NCBI GenBank assembly: GCA_947498415.1
Contig: CANMKB010000003.1
Coordinates: 1 to 64,000 of the forward strand
Length of the DNA stretch: 64,000 nt
Origin: an uncultured Paracoccaceae bacterium
GTDB lineage: Bacteria > Pseudomonadota > Alphaproteobacteria > Rhodobacterales > Rhodobacteraceae
Direction: 5' to 3'
The position numbers and the translations under genes are program-made. Shown one piece after another: positions 40,350 through 50,409 of the stretch. Position 1 is the first letter of the stretch. Each line of letters opens with the position of its first letter. The notes below the pieces were generated by a model that saw only the letters and a program-made list of their open reading frames with translations, was not told the DNA's origin and did no database searches.

Positions 40350-42092
40350 TTAGGCCTCGGCGGCATCTTCCAATCGCAATTGCACTGATTGGCGACCACC
40401 CCAGGTGTTGATATCTAGGCGACCGGCCAAGTGGAACCGTTTGCCACCGTGATTTTCCAGTGCAGGTCCAATCGCTGTGTCATAGGCCCCAAAGCAAATC
40501 GCCTCGAGTCGGCCTGCAAGCCCATCAGAAAAGGTGACTTTGATGTGGTTATCTCCGATGCGTTTCGTAAAACGAATTTCTACTTCGGGAAAGGCGAATC
40601 TTGGGCCAGGGGCGCCAGCGCCAAAGGGGCCAGCCATGTCGATTTGGTTGACCAGATCGATTGATGCGGCCCCCGGCATAAGCATCCCATCGAGTTTCAA
40701 ATCAGACGGGCCCAGATCTCCCGCCCCTTGCTTTGCCATTAACTCTGACAATCGGGCCATCGCGGGCTCAAGCTTGTCACGCATCACGGTGAGGCCAGCG
40801 GCCATCTTATGCCCACCGCCTTTGACCAGCAGCCCCTCGGCGGAGAGTTTCTGGATCGCTGCGCCCAGGTCAACGCCAGCCACGGACCGGCCCGATCCTT
40901 TGCCTTCGTCGCCGTCAAAGCCGATCACAATTGCGGGGCGATTGGTCGCTTCTTTCAAGCGGCTGGCCACAATACCAACCACGCCCGGATGCCAACCTTC
41001 GCCCGATGCCCAGACCAATGGCGCATCAAACCCCCGTTCCTCGGCTTGTTCCATGGCAGCGGCGCGAACGGCCGCTTCGATATCACGCCGTTCTGTGTTG
41101 AGCTCGTCTAGACGATCAGCCAGGGCGCGGGCTTCGTTCATGTCGGCCGTCGAAAGCAATCGGGCCCCCAAATCGGCTTGGCCAATGCGGCCACCGGCAT
41201 TTACACGCGGGCCAAGCAAAAATCCCAAGTGGTAGGAATTTGGCGCAGTGTCCATCCGGCTGACATCAGACAACGCAACAACACCGGGGCGTTCACGGCG
41301 GCCCATAACTTTTAGGCCCTGACGCACCAACGCTCTGTTTACGCCAATTAACGGCGCCACATCTGCGACTGTGGCAAGCGCGACAAGATCTAACATCGCC
41401 ATCAAATCAGGGCCTTGTGCCCCTTCGCTGCGCATTTGGCGATTGGCCTCGACCAGCATTAAAAATACCACTGCGGCCGCACAAAGGTGGGCCAAAACAC
41501 CGTCTTCGTCTTGGCGGTTAGGGTTCACCACTGCATGGCAATCGGGCAGGGTTTCGCCGCCTAAGTGGTGATCTAGTACAATCACATCCGCGCCTTGGGC
41601 CGCAGCAATCGGCCCGTGCGACAGCGTTCCGCAATCTACGCAAATGATCAGGTCATGATCGTTCGCGAGGCCTGCCATCGCCTCTTCATTGGGGCCGTAG
41701 CCTTCGTCGATGCGATCGGGCACATATAGGGTGGCAGGCAGGCCCATGTCGCGCAGCCATATAACCAACAATGCACCAGAGCTGCCGCCATCCACATCAT
41801 AGTCTGCAAAAATGGCAATCTTTTCGCGGTTTTTGACCGCTTTTAAAAAGCGTGCCGCAGCGGTTTCCATGTCCTTCAGACTACGCGGGTCTGGGAGAAG
41901 GTCGCGCAAGACGGGAGCTAGAAATCCTTCGGCCTCTTGCGCCGAAACGCCGCGCCGCGCCAGCACTTGGCATAGGGCCCGAGGGAGCGATGTGTCTTGT
42001 TCTAAAGCTTCTGCCGCACGATCCATTTCAATAGATGGTCCAACCCAGCGTCTACCTGTCAAAGAGCTGGAAACATTCAAAAAATCGGTCAT
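40350..42092 (-). CDS. recJ: Single-stranded-DNA-specific exonuclease RecJ
   Basis: IFADYDVDGGSSGALLV, VLDHHLGGETLPDCHAVVNPNR (DHH), GGHKMAAGLT (DHHA1). Confidence 0.95.
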   Translation of the reverse strand: MTDFLNVSSSLTGRRWVGPSIEMDRAAEALEQDTSLPRALCQVLARRGVSAQEAEGFLAPVLRDLLPDPRSLKDMETAAARFLKAVKNREKIAIFADYDVDGGSSGALLVIWLRDMGLPATLYVPDRIDEGYGPNEEAMAGLANDHDLIICVDCGTLSHGPIAAAQGADVIVLDHHLGGETLPDCHAVVNPNRQDEDGVLAHLCAAAVVFLMLVEANRQMRSEGAQGPDLMAMLDLVALATVADVAPLIGVNRALVRQGLKVMGRRERPGVVALSDVSRMDTAPNSYHLGFLLGPRVNAGGRIGQADLGARLLSTADMNEARALADRLDELNTERRDIEAAVRAAAMEQAEERGFDAPLVWASGEGWHPGVVGIVASRLKEATNRPAIVIGFDGDEGKGSGRSVAGVDLGAAIQKLSAEGLLVKGGGHKMAAGLTVMRDKLEPAMARLSELMAKQGAGDLGPSDLKLDGMLMPGAASIDLVNQIDMAGPFGAGAPGPRFAFPEVEIRFTKRIGDNHIKVTFSDGLAGRLEAICFGAYDTAIGPALENHGGKRFHLAGRLDINTWGGRQSVQLRLEDAAEA

Positions 42093-42107
42093 GCGGCAGT
42101 GTGCTTT

Positions 42108-43082
42108 TTATGTGTGAGAGCTGGTGGGGGTTCGGTAGGACATGCGCCGTACTGAACCAGATTTAGAGCGCATCAACAAAGTGGTGGTTTCAAGCCAGCC
42201 GGGTTCACGGCGAATGCCGGGCAACAGTGATCCGCCCGTGACACCGGTTGCTGCGAAAATCACGTCGCCGGTTACCATGTCGTCGCGGCCATAAATGCGG
42301 TCGAAGTCTTCGATACCTGCTTTGCGTGCGCGTGCTTCTTCGTCTTTGTTGCGGAACAACAAGCGTCCAAAAATCTGCCCGCCCATACATTTGAGCGCCG
42401 CAGCTGCAAGCACACCCTCAGGGGCGCCGCCGGATCCCATATACATATCAATACCGGTGGTCGCGCTTTCCGCGCAGTGCATCACGCCAGCGACGTCACC
42501 ATCTGTGATCAAACGGATCGAGGCGCCTGTGCTGCGCACTTCGTCAATCATGTCTTCGTGGCGCGGTCGTTCCAGAATGCACACAGTGATGTCTTCGGGC
42601 ATACAGCCTTTGGCTGTCGCCAATGCCGAAACACGGGTCGCCGGAGGCATATCAAGGCTGACGATCCCTTCGGGGTAGCCCGGGCCAATCGCCAGTTTTT
42701 CCATGTACACATCCGGTGCGTGAAGCATGGAACCGCGTGGACCCATCGCAATCACGGTGAGCGCATTTGGCATATCTTTTGCTGTCAGCGTCGTGCCTTC
42801 AAGGGGATCAAGCGCAATATCAACGCCCGGGCCACTGCCGGTGCCCACTTCTTCGCCGATATACAGCATCGGGGCTTCGTCGCGCTCACCTTCTCCAATG
42901 ACCACCACGCCGGAAATATCCAAAAGATTCAACTGCTCACGCATGGCGTTTACCGCAGCTTGGTCGGCTGCTTTTTCGTCACCACGACCCACGAGGTTGG
43001 CGGATGCGATGGCGGCTTGCTCGGCAACACGGGCAAGGCCAAGGGCCAACATGCGGTCGTTAAAATCGGTGGTCTTGGTCAT
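42108..43082 (-). CDS. glpX: Class II fructose-1,6-bisphosphatase
   Basis: VVIGEGERDEAPMLYIGEEVGTGSGPGVDIALDPLEGTTL, ESATTGIDMYMGSGGAPEGVLAAAALKC. Confidence 0.95.
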   Translation of the reverse strand: MTKTTDFNDRMLALGLARVAEQAAIASANLVGRGDEKAADQAAVNAMREQLNLLDISGVVVIGEGERDEAPMLYIGEEVGTGSGPGVDIALDPLEGTTLTAKDMPNALTVIAMGPRGSMLHAPDVYMEKLAIGPGYPEGIVSLDMPPATRVSALATAKGCMPEDITVCILERPRHEDMIDEVRSTGASIRLITDGDVAGVMHCAESATTGIDMYMGSGGAPEGVLAAAALKCMGGQIFGRLLFRNKDEEARARKAGIEDFDRIYGRDDMVTGDVIFAATGVTGGSLLPGIRREPGWLETTTLLMRSKSGSVRRMSYRTPTSSHT

Positions 43083-43209
43083 GGTGTCTCCCTCAACATG
43101 AAATGTCTAAAACCTTTAGCGTGTTGCGCCGGGCAGGGGCAAGTCTGCTCACGCTAACGGGTTTGGCCAGCAACTGCGTTAACGAATATTCAAAACATGA
43201 TACTAAAAA

Positions 43210-43234
43210 AGCCGGAGGTCCAAGACCTCCGGCT
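43210..43234 (-). terminator. Rho-independent terminator downstream of hom
   Basis: AGCCGGAGGTC-CAA-GACCTCCGGCT, followed on the minus strand by TTTTTT. Confidence 0.9.
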
Positions 43235-43258
43235 GTATTTTATTAACTCTTTGGAAGT

Positions 43259-44545
43259 TCAGACGGTTTCGATTCTCAGCGCGACGGGATCGCTTGCCAA
43301 TACGCCAGTGGTTTGCATCCGCTCAATCGCATCTGTCAGCGCACTTCGTTGTGTTTTATGTGTGACGATCAAAACAGGCGCTTCGGTGCCCTCGTGTTGC
43401 GACTGACGCATCCGATCAATGCTGACACCTGATTCACCCAAAGCTGTGGCGACCTTGGCCAAGGCACCTGGGCGATCCAAAAGCTCCATACGCAGGTAGT
43501 AGGGCGCTGGGGAATTGGATTGTGCCGCTGTGGCATCTTCAAGGCTTTCCGCCGGAACGCCAAAGGTCGACATGCGGAAGCCGCGTGCCACATCGCAAAC
43601 GTCGCCCATAACGGCGCTGGCTGTAGGGCCTTCGCCCGCACCGGGGCCGCGCAGGACAACTTGTTCTACCGCGTCACCTTCGAGAACCACCATATTGGTG
43701 CCACCCTTAAGTTGACCAAGCGGGCTGTCTGCCGGCACCAGGCACGGAGACATGCGCTGCTCTAGGCCGCGGCCTGAGAGTTGTGCGACGCCTAAGAGTT
43801 TGATTTTATAGCCAAGTTCAGCAGCATAATGAATATCTGCACTCGAGATGCGCTGGATGCCTTCCAGCTCCATCTCGTCGAAATTCACTTTGGTGCCAAA
43901 GGCGATAGAGGCCAGCAGCGCAAGCTTATGGCCCGCATCAATACCACCCACATCAAGATTTGGATCCGCTTCGAGATACCCAAGCGCATCCGCTTCTGCA
44001 AAGACCTCTTCGTACGGAAGTCCTGCGTCCTGCATACGTGTCAGGATGTAGTTGCAGGTGCCGTTCATCACGCCCATGACACGCGTGATGTCATTGCCTG
44101 CAAGGCCTTCGGTCAGCGATTTGATCACGGGAATGCCGCCTGCAACGGCCGCTTCGAACCGAATGATGCATCCCTTGGCTTCTGCGGCTTGTGCAAGCTC
44201 TTGGCCGTGATGCGCCAGCAAAGCTTTGTTGGCGGTGACCACATCTTTGCCAGAGGCGATTGCAGCCTCTATGGCATCTTTTGCAGGGCCTTCATGCCCG
44301 CCCATGAGTTCGACGAAAACGTCAACATCATCACGTTTAGCAAGGGCAACCGGATCGGTTTCCCATGCATAATCATTCAGATTAACGCCACGATCTTTAT
44401 CGCGCGAACGTGCGGAAACAGCGGTGATCACCACAGGACGTCCGGTACGAGTCGCCAGCAGATTTGCTTTTTGACGAACAATTTTAACAACGCCGACACC
44501 AACGGTGCCAAGCCCAGCAATGCCGAGGCGCAGTGGGGTGGTCAT
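43259..44545 (-). CDS. hom: Homoserine dehydrogenase
   Basis: LGIAGLGTVGVGVVKIV, C-terminal ACT domain. Confidence 0.95.
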   Translation of the reverse strand: MTTPLRLGIAGLGTVGVGVVKIVRQKANLLATRTGRPVVITAVSARSRDKDRGVNLNDYAWETDPVALAKRDDVDVFVELMGGHEGPAKDAIEAAIASGKDVVTANKALLAHHGQELAQAAEAKGCIIRFEAAVAGGIPVIKSLTEGLAGNDITRVMGVMNGTCNYILTRMQDAGLPYEEVFAEADALGYLEADPNLDVGGIDAGHKLALLASIAFGTKVNFDEMELEGIQRISSADIHYAAELGYKIKLLGVAQLSGRGLEQRMSPCLVPADSPLGQLKGGTNMVVLEGDAVEQVVLRGPGAGEGPTASAVMGDVCDVARGFRMSTFGVPAESLEDATAAQSNSPAPYYLRMELLDRPGALAKVATALGESGVSIDRMRQSQHEGTEAPVLIVTHKTQRSALTDAIERMQTTGVLASDPVALRIETV

Positions 44546-44729
44546 CGCGAACTCCTTAGTCTTTGGCTAGACAGCCGTTTAACTCTTTCATCACTACCCT
44601 GCAATCAAACGATCGCTTGAAATCGCTGAAATCCGACGAAGAGCCGACTTAGCGCGGAAATTTTTGACGATATAGGCAGCATCGGGTAGGGAATAGAACA
44701 ACTGTTCAATTACTCAAGGGCATATTCAT

Positions 44730-45329
44730 ATGGCACGGACGTCAGGGTCTTCGGCAGAAACCACCGGTCCTCGCGTGAAAGAGGCGGCACTTAAGCTGTT
44801 TGCCCAACATGGGTTTGCGGCGGTTTCGATGCGTCAAATCGCATCCGAAGTCGGGGTGCAGGCCGGTGCGCTTTACAACTATACGCCCGACAAGCAAAGC
44901 TTGCTGTTTGATCTGATGCGCGACCACATGGTTGGATTGGCAGCCGCTTGGGAGCATCAAAAAAGTGATGAAAGTGCAATTGCACAGCTTGAACGCTTTT
45001 CAAGATTTCACATTCGGTATCACCACGAGCGCCAAGATGCGGTTTTCATCGCCTACATGGAGCTGAGAAACCTTACCCCTGAAAATTTCGCTATCATCGA
45101 AAAACTACGTGGGGACTATGAGGCAGAGCTTGTGGCCATTCTGGAGCGTGGTGTGCAAAAAGGCGACTTTTCGATAGCCGAACCAAAAATTGCTGCGATG
45201 GCTTTGATCGCCATGCTGACCGGTGTGAATACTTGGTTCCGCGAGGGTGGGCGGCTTTTGCTGAGTGAAGTGGAGCATGTGTATTTAAACATGGTCAAGC
45301 AGACCGTTGGGGTCTCGCCTAGGGTATAA
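44730..45329 (+). CDS. TetR-family regulator
   Basis: N-terminal HTH AALKLFAQHGFAAVSMRQIASEVGVQAGALYNYTPDKQSLL. Confidence 0.92.
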   Translation: MARTSGSSAETTGPRVKEAALKLFAQHGFAAVSMRQIASEVGVQAGALYNYTPDKQSLLFDLMRDHMVGLAAAWEHQKSDESAIAQLERFSRFHIRYHHERQDAVFIAYMELRNLTPENFAIIEKLRGDYEAELVAILERGVQKGDFSIAEPKIAAMALIAMLTGVNTWFREGGRLLLSEVEHVYLNMVKQTVGVSPRV

Positions 45330-45364
45330 TGCGACGCCCGATTAGGGCGCCGCGCGAGTTTGGG

Positions 45365-46276
45365 TTAATGAGCCGGCTGTATAAAGGTGCCGTTCTTTAG
45401 TTCAGCAAAGGCCTTGCGCAGTTCTTCTTTGGTGTTCATCACGATTGGGCCATGCCAGGCGACCGGCTCTTGGATGGGCGCACCTGAAATCAGCAAAAAG
45501 CGAATGCCCTCTGGGCCAGCCTGTACTGTCACCTCATCGCCGGTGCCAAATCGCACCAAAGTTCGGTTGCCGGACATATCGCGAATGTTCAGTTCTTGCC
45601 CGGCCACTTCTTTTTCCAAAAGAACACCTGTCGGCTGGCTCGCATCCGCAAAGGCACCAGCCCCTTCAAAGATATAGGCAAAGGCTTTGCGGTAGGTATC
45701 GACAGGAAAGGTCTTTTTGACACCCGCCGGAACAAAAATATCCAGATACTGTGGATCAGCGGCGATCCCATCCACTGGACCGCTTTTCCCCCAGAAATCC
45801 CCAATGATGACCTTAACCTTGGTGCCGTCATCGTCTTCGATCAGTGGGATCTCCTTGGCTTCGACATCCTGATACCGCGGCTGCGTCATTTTGAGCGCGG
45901 CGGGCAAGTTGGCCCACAGTTGAAAGCCATGCATCTGCCCTTTGGCGTTTCCGTTCGGCATTTCTTGATGCAGAATGCCCGATCCAGCGGTCATCCACTG
46001 AACATCACCGGCACCCAATGTGCCGGTATTGCCAAGGCTATCTCCGTGTTCGACGGACCCTGACAAGACATATGTAATTGTCTCGATTCCGCGGTGGGGG
46101 TGCCATGGAAATCCTGCTTCAAAGTCTTCGGGGCGTTCGTTGCGGAAATCGTCAAATAACAGAAACGGATCTTGCTCGGATGGATCGCGGAATCCAAAGG
46201 CACGGTGAAGATGTACGCCAGCCCCTTCAAGGGTGTGTTGGGCCTGACGTGTTTCAAGAATGGGTCGGATAGACAT
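45365..46276 (-). CDS. Pirin family protein
   Basis: FPWHPHRGIETITYVLSGSVEHGDSLGN, QWMTAGSGILHQEMP; start ATG 46276. Confidence 0.94.
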   Translation of the reverse strand: MSIRPILETRQAQHTLEGAGVHLHRAFGFRDPSEQDPFLLFDDFRNERPEDFEAGFPWHPHRGIETITYVLSGSVEHGDSLGNTGTLGAGDVQWMTAGSGILHQEMPNGNAKGQMHGFQLWANLPAALKMTQPRYQDVEAKEIPLIEDDDGTKVKVIIGDFWGKSGPVDGIAADPQYLDIFVPAGVKKTFPVDTYRKAFAYIFEGAGAFADASQPTGVLLEKEVAGQELNIRDMSGNRTLVRFGTGDEVTVQAGPEGIRFLLISGAPIQEPVAWHGPIVMNTKEELRKAFAELKNGTFIQPAH

Positions 46277-46859
46277 GGGCGTCTCCTTTCGCAACATAGC
46301 TAAACAGCAATGCGGTGCAGGCCAATAGATGACGCTGTGCAGTGGTGAACGACACTTGTGCACGGGGGCAGTGGGCTGTGAGAGCGCAAGTTTAAGGAAA
46401 AAACCACTAACTTGGGTCAGTGAGTATGGTTCATATCGAACATAAGATTTGATTATGAAGCTATTTGGGTTTTTTTATTTCACTATTCGAACAATTTGTA
46501 GGTTTGTGGATTGTTGAGGTGAATGAGCGAATGAATGTGGCTCAAGTCTCTGATGGATTTCAAATTAGCTTGAAGTTGCGGAAATTTTGTTAAGATTCAA
46601 GGCTTTGGGTGCACAGGTGTCTGCGAAAATCACATGGAAGACGCGAGAGCTATGTGTTGGGTTTGTACGCCATCGCACCAAATAAGGCTAACGGACTCGG
46701 GAACATACTTTTGAATTGCCGTGATCCTTCGTCGCCAAACGGGGAAAGTTATCCCAAGGTGTACATCTTAGAACATTTAAATAGATCAAGCATTTATAAG
46801 CTATGGCTTATGTGTCCACAGATTGTTTTCCACAGTTTATGCACAGGCATAATACGCTT

Positions 46860-48287
46860 CTACGCTGATTTTTCCTGAGAAAACTGCGAAATCAGGCGCG
46901 GAACGGCTTCCAAAATCTGCTCAATGGTATGGTCATCCATCAGATAACTTAGATTCAGCCTGACAAAACCGGGTTTGTTGCGATCATCGCCTTTCAATAA
47001 CCGCTCGCGCAGATCCTCAGATTTCGCGTCATCTATGGATAACAATTGATGCACATAAGGCCCTGCGCAAGAGCATCCTCCACGCGCCTGAATGCCGAAG
47101 TAATCGCTGAGTGCGGTGGTGAACGACTTGTAATCGATACGTTCGCCTGATGGAGTTTGCGGAGCGAATGACAGAAAAGGCAGGCGATCGCTGTGGTCAG
47201 CCTCAAACAACCCAAGTTGCGGGTCGTTGCCCCACGCTGCTATGGCGCGATCAATAAGGGATGCGTTGCGCGTTTCGATGAAGTCTTGGCCGATTACGTC
47301 CTTAACGACCATTGCCAATGCGGCTCGAATATCTCCGATGACATTGGGTGTCCCGCCTTCTTCGCGTTGTTCGAGTCGTGCAACGTAGTCGTGGCTTTGG
47401 GCGTTCACAAAAACCACTGTACCGCCCCCCGGGCGAGAGGGTTGCGTCGTTTCAACGGCATGCTTGCGGAGGATCAACACGCCAGAGGCACCCGGACCGC
47501 CGATGAATTTATGGGGGCTGGTCACAATCGCATCAATGTCGACACCGCCTGGTGACATATTCATGTTTAGATAGGGGCCGCCACCGGCATAGTCCCAGAC
47601 GGTTTTGCCGCCATGCGCTTTGATGCGTTGAGAGACTGGGGCGGGGTCTGTGCAAATCCCGGTGACATTGGATGCAGCGGAAAACGCACCGATGATCAAC
47701 CCGCCCGTTGGGCACTCTTTTAGAATGCGTTCCAAGTCGTCCAAATCGACCCCGCCAAGGTTTGCAGCTTTTGTTTCCACAACACGTGCACCGCTTTGCC
47801 GCCATGGCAATAGGTTGGAGTGGTGTTCATAAGGGCCGACGATCACCGTCACAGGGCGCCCTGCACGAATTGCGTCATGGATGCCGAACAAATGCACCAG
47901 TTGGTTGATGCCAGTTGTCGCGCCAGAGCCGCCAAAAATCACCGCATGATCAGACGTTGCCCCGCATTTGTTTGCGATGGTTTGGCGCGCCTCTTCGCGC
48001 AGCTGAGTCATGCGGGCGCCACAAAAGCTCTGCTCGGTATGAGAGTTGGCGTAGTAGGGCAGCACCTGTGTCATCACAAAGTCTTCGATGCATCGCACTG
48101 CCCGCCCGGAAGCGATGTAATCCGCATAGATCAGCTTTTTTGGCCCAAATGGGGTTTGGATCTGCATGCCTGACCCGATGACCTGATCCCTAAGATCGGC
48201 CACCGGATTATCAAGCTGACGCAGCTGGTGTTCAAAATCTGCAATCGAGAAGAGTTTTTGGGTCATGTGATCGTCTTTCGGGTCCAT
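46860..48287 (-). CDS. Class V-fold PLP aminotransferase / cysteine desulfurase-like
   Basis: YEHHSNLLPWR, TSPHKFIGGPGASGVLI, RGGCSCAGPYVHQ; start 48287 or 48266. Confidence 0.88.
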   Translation of the reverse strand: MDPKDDHMTQKLFSIADFEHQLRQLDNPVADLRDQVIGSGMQIQTPFGPKKLIYADYIASGRAVRCIEDFVMTQVLPYYANSHTEQSFCGARMTQLREEARQTIANKCGATSDHAVIFGGSGATTGINQLVHLFGIHDAIRAGRPVTVIVGPYEHHSNLLPWRQSGARVVETKAANLGGVDLDDLERILKECPTGGLIIGAFSAASNVTGICTDPAPVSQRIKAHGGKTVWDYAGGGPYLNMNMSPGGVDIDAIVTSPHKFIGGPGASGVLILRKHAVETTQPSRPGGGTVVFVNAQSHDYVARLEQREEGGTPNVIGDIRAALAMVVKDVIGQDFIETRNASLIDRAIAAWGNDPQLGLFEADHSDRLPFLSFAPQTPSGERIDYKSFTTALSDYFGIQARGGCSCAGPYVHQLLSIDDAKSEDLRERLLKGDDRNKPGFVRLNLSYLMDDHTIEQILEAVPRLISQFSQEKSA

Positions 48288-48373
48288 GTAGAAAGAAATA
48301 CTTGAATTTATTTGGGTAAAGTTGATCAAAATGTCTGGTAAAATGCCAAACTGTGTGTCATATAATAGAGAAA

Positions 48374-48838
48374 ATGCAGAAAACAGACGAAATTGATCGC
48401 CGCATTCTGGATGTGCTTCAACGCGACGCCACGCTGTCCCAGCGCGATGTTGCGGATAAGGTGGGCTTGTCTCAGAACGCGCTATGGCGACGCTTGAAAC
48501 GTCTGGAGAAGGCGGGTTTTATACAGGGCGCACGCATGCGTTTGGATGCGGCTGCGCTGGGTCTGGATCTCACAGTTTTTGTGATGGTTCGGACCCGCAA
48601 CCACTCTGTCGAATGGGCAGACGAATTCCGCAAACATATCGCACGCATTCCTGAAGTGGCCGAGATGCATCGCATCGGCGGCGACTGGGATTACATGCTG
48701 AAGGTCGTGACCCGGGGCATGGCTGGGTATGATTCTGTGTATCGTCGCATCACGACCGGATTTGAACTAGATACAGTCACCGGCATGTTCTCGATGGAAA
48801 CTATGCTAGATGATCGTCCCCTCGACGTCAGAGGGTAG
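48374..48838 (+). CDS. Lrp/AsnC family regulator
   Basis: MQKTDEIDRRILDVLQRDATLSQRDVADKVGLSQNALWRRLKRLEKAGFI. Confidence 0.94.
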   Translation: MQKTDEIDRRILDVLQRDATLSQRDVADKVGLSQNALWRRLKRLEKAGFIQGARMRLDAAALGLDLTVFVMVRTRNHSVEWADEFRKHIARIPEVAEMHRIGGDWDYMLKVVTRGMAGYDSVYRRITTGFELDTVTGMFSMETMLDDRPLDVRG

Positions 48839-48944
48839 GGCTCAACGTCGGCCTGTGTGGGCCGCGGTGTCAAAACAGTTTTACACAAGCGATGTATCAC
48901 GCTCAGGGTTGACCGACTCACAATGTATCGACATATCCAGATAT

Positions 48945-49298
48945 ATGGAAAAGATGAACGCTCTAGATGCCTTCGGCGCACTTAGCCAATCCACACGGCT
49001 CGATGCCTTCCGCTTGCTTGTGCAGGCCGGAGAGGGTGGCATGTTGGCCGGTGAAATATCCGAAGCCTTGGATGTACGGCAAAACACGATGTCCTCTAAT
49101 TTGTCGATTTTGCTGAACGCAGGGTTGCTCCGCAATGCGCGTGAGGGTCGGGGCATTCGATATTTTGCCGACATGAAGGGCCTAAGTGGGCTTTTGGGTT
49201 TTCTCTTGCAAGATTGCTGTGGCGGACGGCCAGAGCTTTGCGAACCGCTGATTGATGACATTGCTCAGGGCTGTCGTCCGCACCAAGGCGTATGCTGA
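48945..49298 (+). CDS. arsR: ArsR-family transcriptional regulator
   Basis: ALSQSTRLDAFRLLVQAGEGGMLAGEISEALDVRQNTMSSNLSILLNAGLL. Confidence 0.9.
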   Translation: MEKMNALDAFGALSQSTRLDAFRLLVQAGEGGMLAGEISEALDVRQNTMSSNLSILLNAGLLRNAREGRGIRYFADMKGLSGLLGFLLQDCCGGRPELCEPLIDDIAQGCRPHQGVC

Positions 49299-49397
49299 CA
49301 TGCGCTGCGCAGCACCGAATGCTCACAATTTCTCTGTGCTTTTGCCAACGACCCGCGCTTGCGGCACCTGCACTTATCCGAACAAAGGTTTGAACTT

Positions 49398-50399
49398 ATG
49401 ACTAAAATTGCAATCAACGGCCTTGGCCGTATGGGTAAACTCGTCTTGCGCCGATTGGTGGATATGGGGCTGGGCGAACAAATTGTTCTGCTCAACGACC
49501 CGGTCGGACGCATCGACACACATGCATTGCTTGTTGAATTCGACACGGTGCATGGCAAGTGGAAAGCGGATGTGTCCCACGATGCAGACAGCATCACGAT
49601 TAACGGCAACCGTATGGCGTTTTCAGCGGCGAAATCCCCAGCAGAGCTTGCACTGGCCGGTGTCGACGTCGTTGTAGAATGTTCCGGTAAATTCAAAACC
49701 GCCGAAACGCTGCAGCCGTATTTTGACGCGGGCATCAAAAAGGTGGTGGTCTCGGCCCCTGTGAAAATCGAGGGTGCGGCGAACATCGTCTACGGCGTAA
49801 ATCATGACATATACACTGACCAAGACATTGTAACCGCGGCCAGCTGCACAACCAACTGTATTGCGCCAGTGGTTAAGGTGATGCTTGAAAACTTTGGTAT
49901 CGAACAGGCCTCGTTCACCACGATTCACGATGTCACAAACACACAAACTATTGTCGACAAAGCCCACTCTGACCCGCGCCGCGCCCGTTCGGCGTTGAAC
50001 TCATTGGTGCCCACCACCACTGGATCTGCCAAGGCCGTAATCCAAATTTTCCCAGAACTTGAAGGCCGCATCAACGGCCACGCGGTGCGCGTGCCCTTGC
50101 TGAATGCGTCACTCACCGACATCGTTTTTGACGTAAAGCGCGATGTCACCGAAGACGAGGTAAATGCCGCGCTGCAACAGGCCTCACAAGGTGCTTTGGC
50201 AGGTATTCTTGGTTACGAAACGCGCCCTCTGGTCAGCTGTGATTTCACCAACGACGACCGGTCCACCATTGTCGATGCGCCATCCACCATGGTGGTGAAT
50301 GGCAAGCAGGTCAAAATCTATGCATGGTATGACAATGAGTGGGGCTATTGCTGCCGCTTGGCTGACATCACCAAGATGGTCGTAGACCGTTTAAACTAA
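49398..50399 (+). CDS. ArsJ-associated glyceraldehyde-3-phosphate dehydrogenase
   Basis: KIAINGLGRMGKLVLRRL, AASCTTNCIAPVVKV, between arsR and arsJ-like gene. Confidence 0.92.
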   Translation: MTKIAINGLGRMGKLVLRRLVDMGLGEQIVLLNDPVGRIDTHALLVEFDTVHGKWKADVSHDADSITINGNRMAFSAAKSPAELALAGVDVVVECSGKFKTAETLQPYFDAGIKKVVVSAPVKIEGAANIVYGVNHDIYTDQDIVTAASCTTNCIAPVVKVMLENFGIEQASFTTIHDVTNTQTIVDKAHSDPRRARSALNSLVPTTTGSAKAVIQIFPELEGRINGHAVRVPLLNASLTDIVFDVKRDVTEDEVNAALQQASQGALAGILGYETRPLVSCDFTNDDRSTIVDAPSTMVVNGKQVKIYAWYDNEWGYCCRLADITKMVVDRLN

Positions 50400-50409
50400 G
50401 GTGTGATTG

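Noticed and set aside
40534-41235. 233-aa plus-strand Ser/Pro-rich ORF
   Set aside because: Antisense to recJ; composition typical of a reverse-frame artefact.
42477-43157. 226-aa plus-strand ORF
   Set aside because: Antisense to glpX; shadow ORF.
43829-44620. 263-aa plus-strand ORF
   Set aside because: Antisense to hom; codon text is not protein-like and hom is unmistakable.
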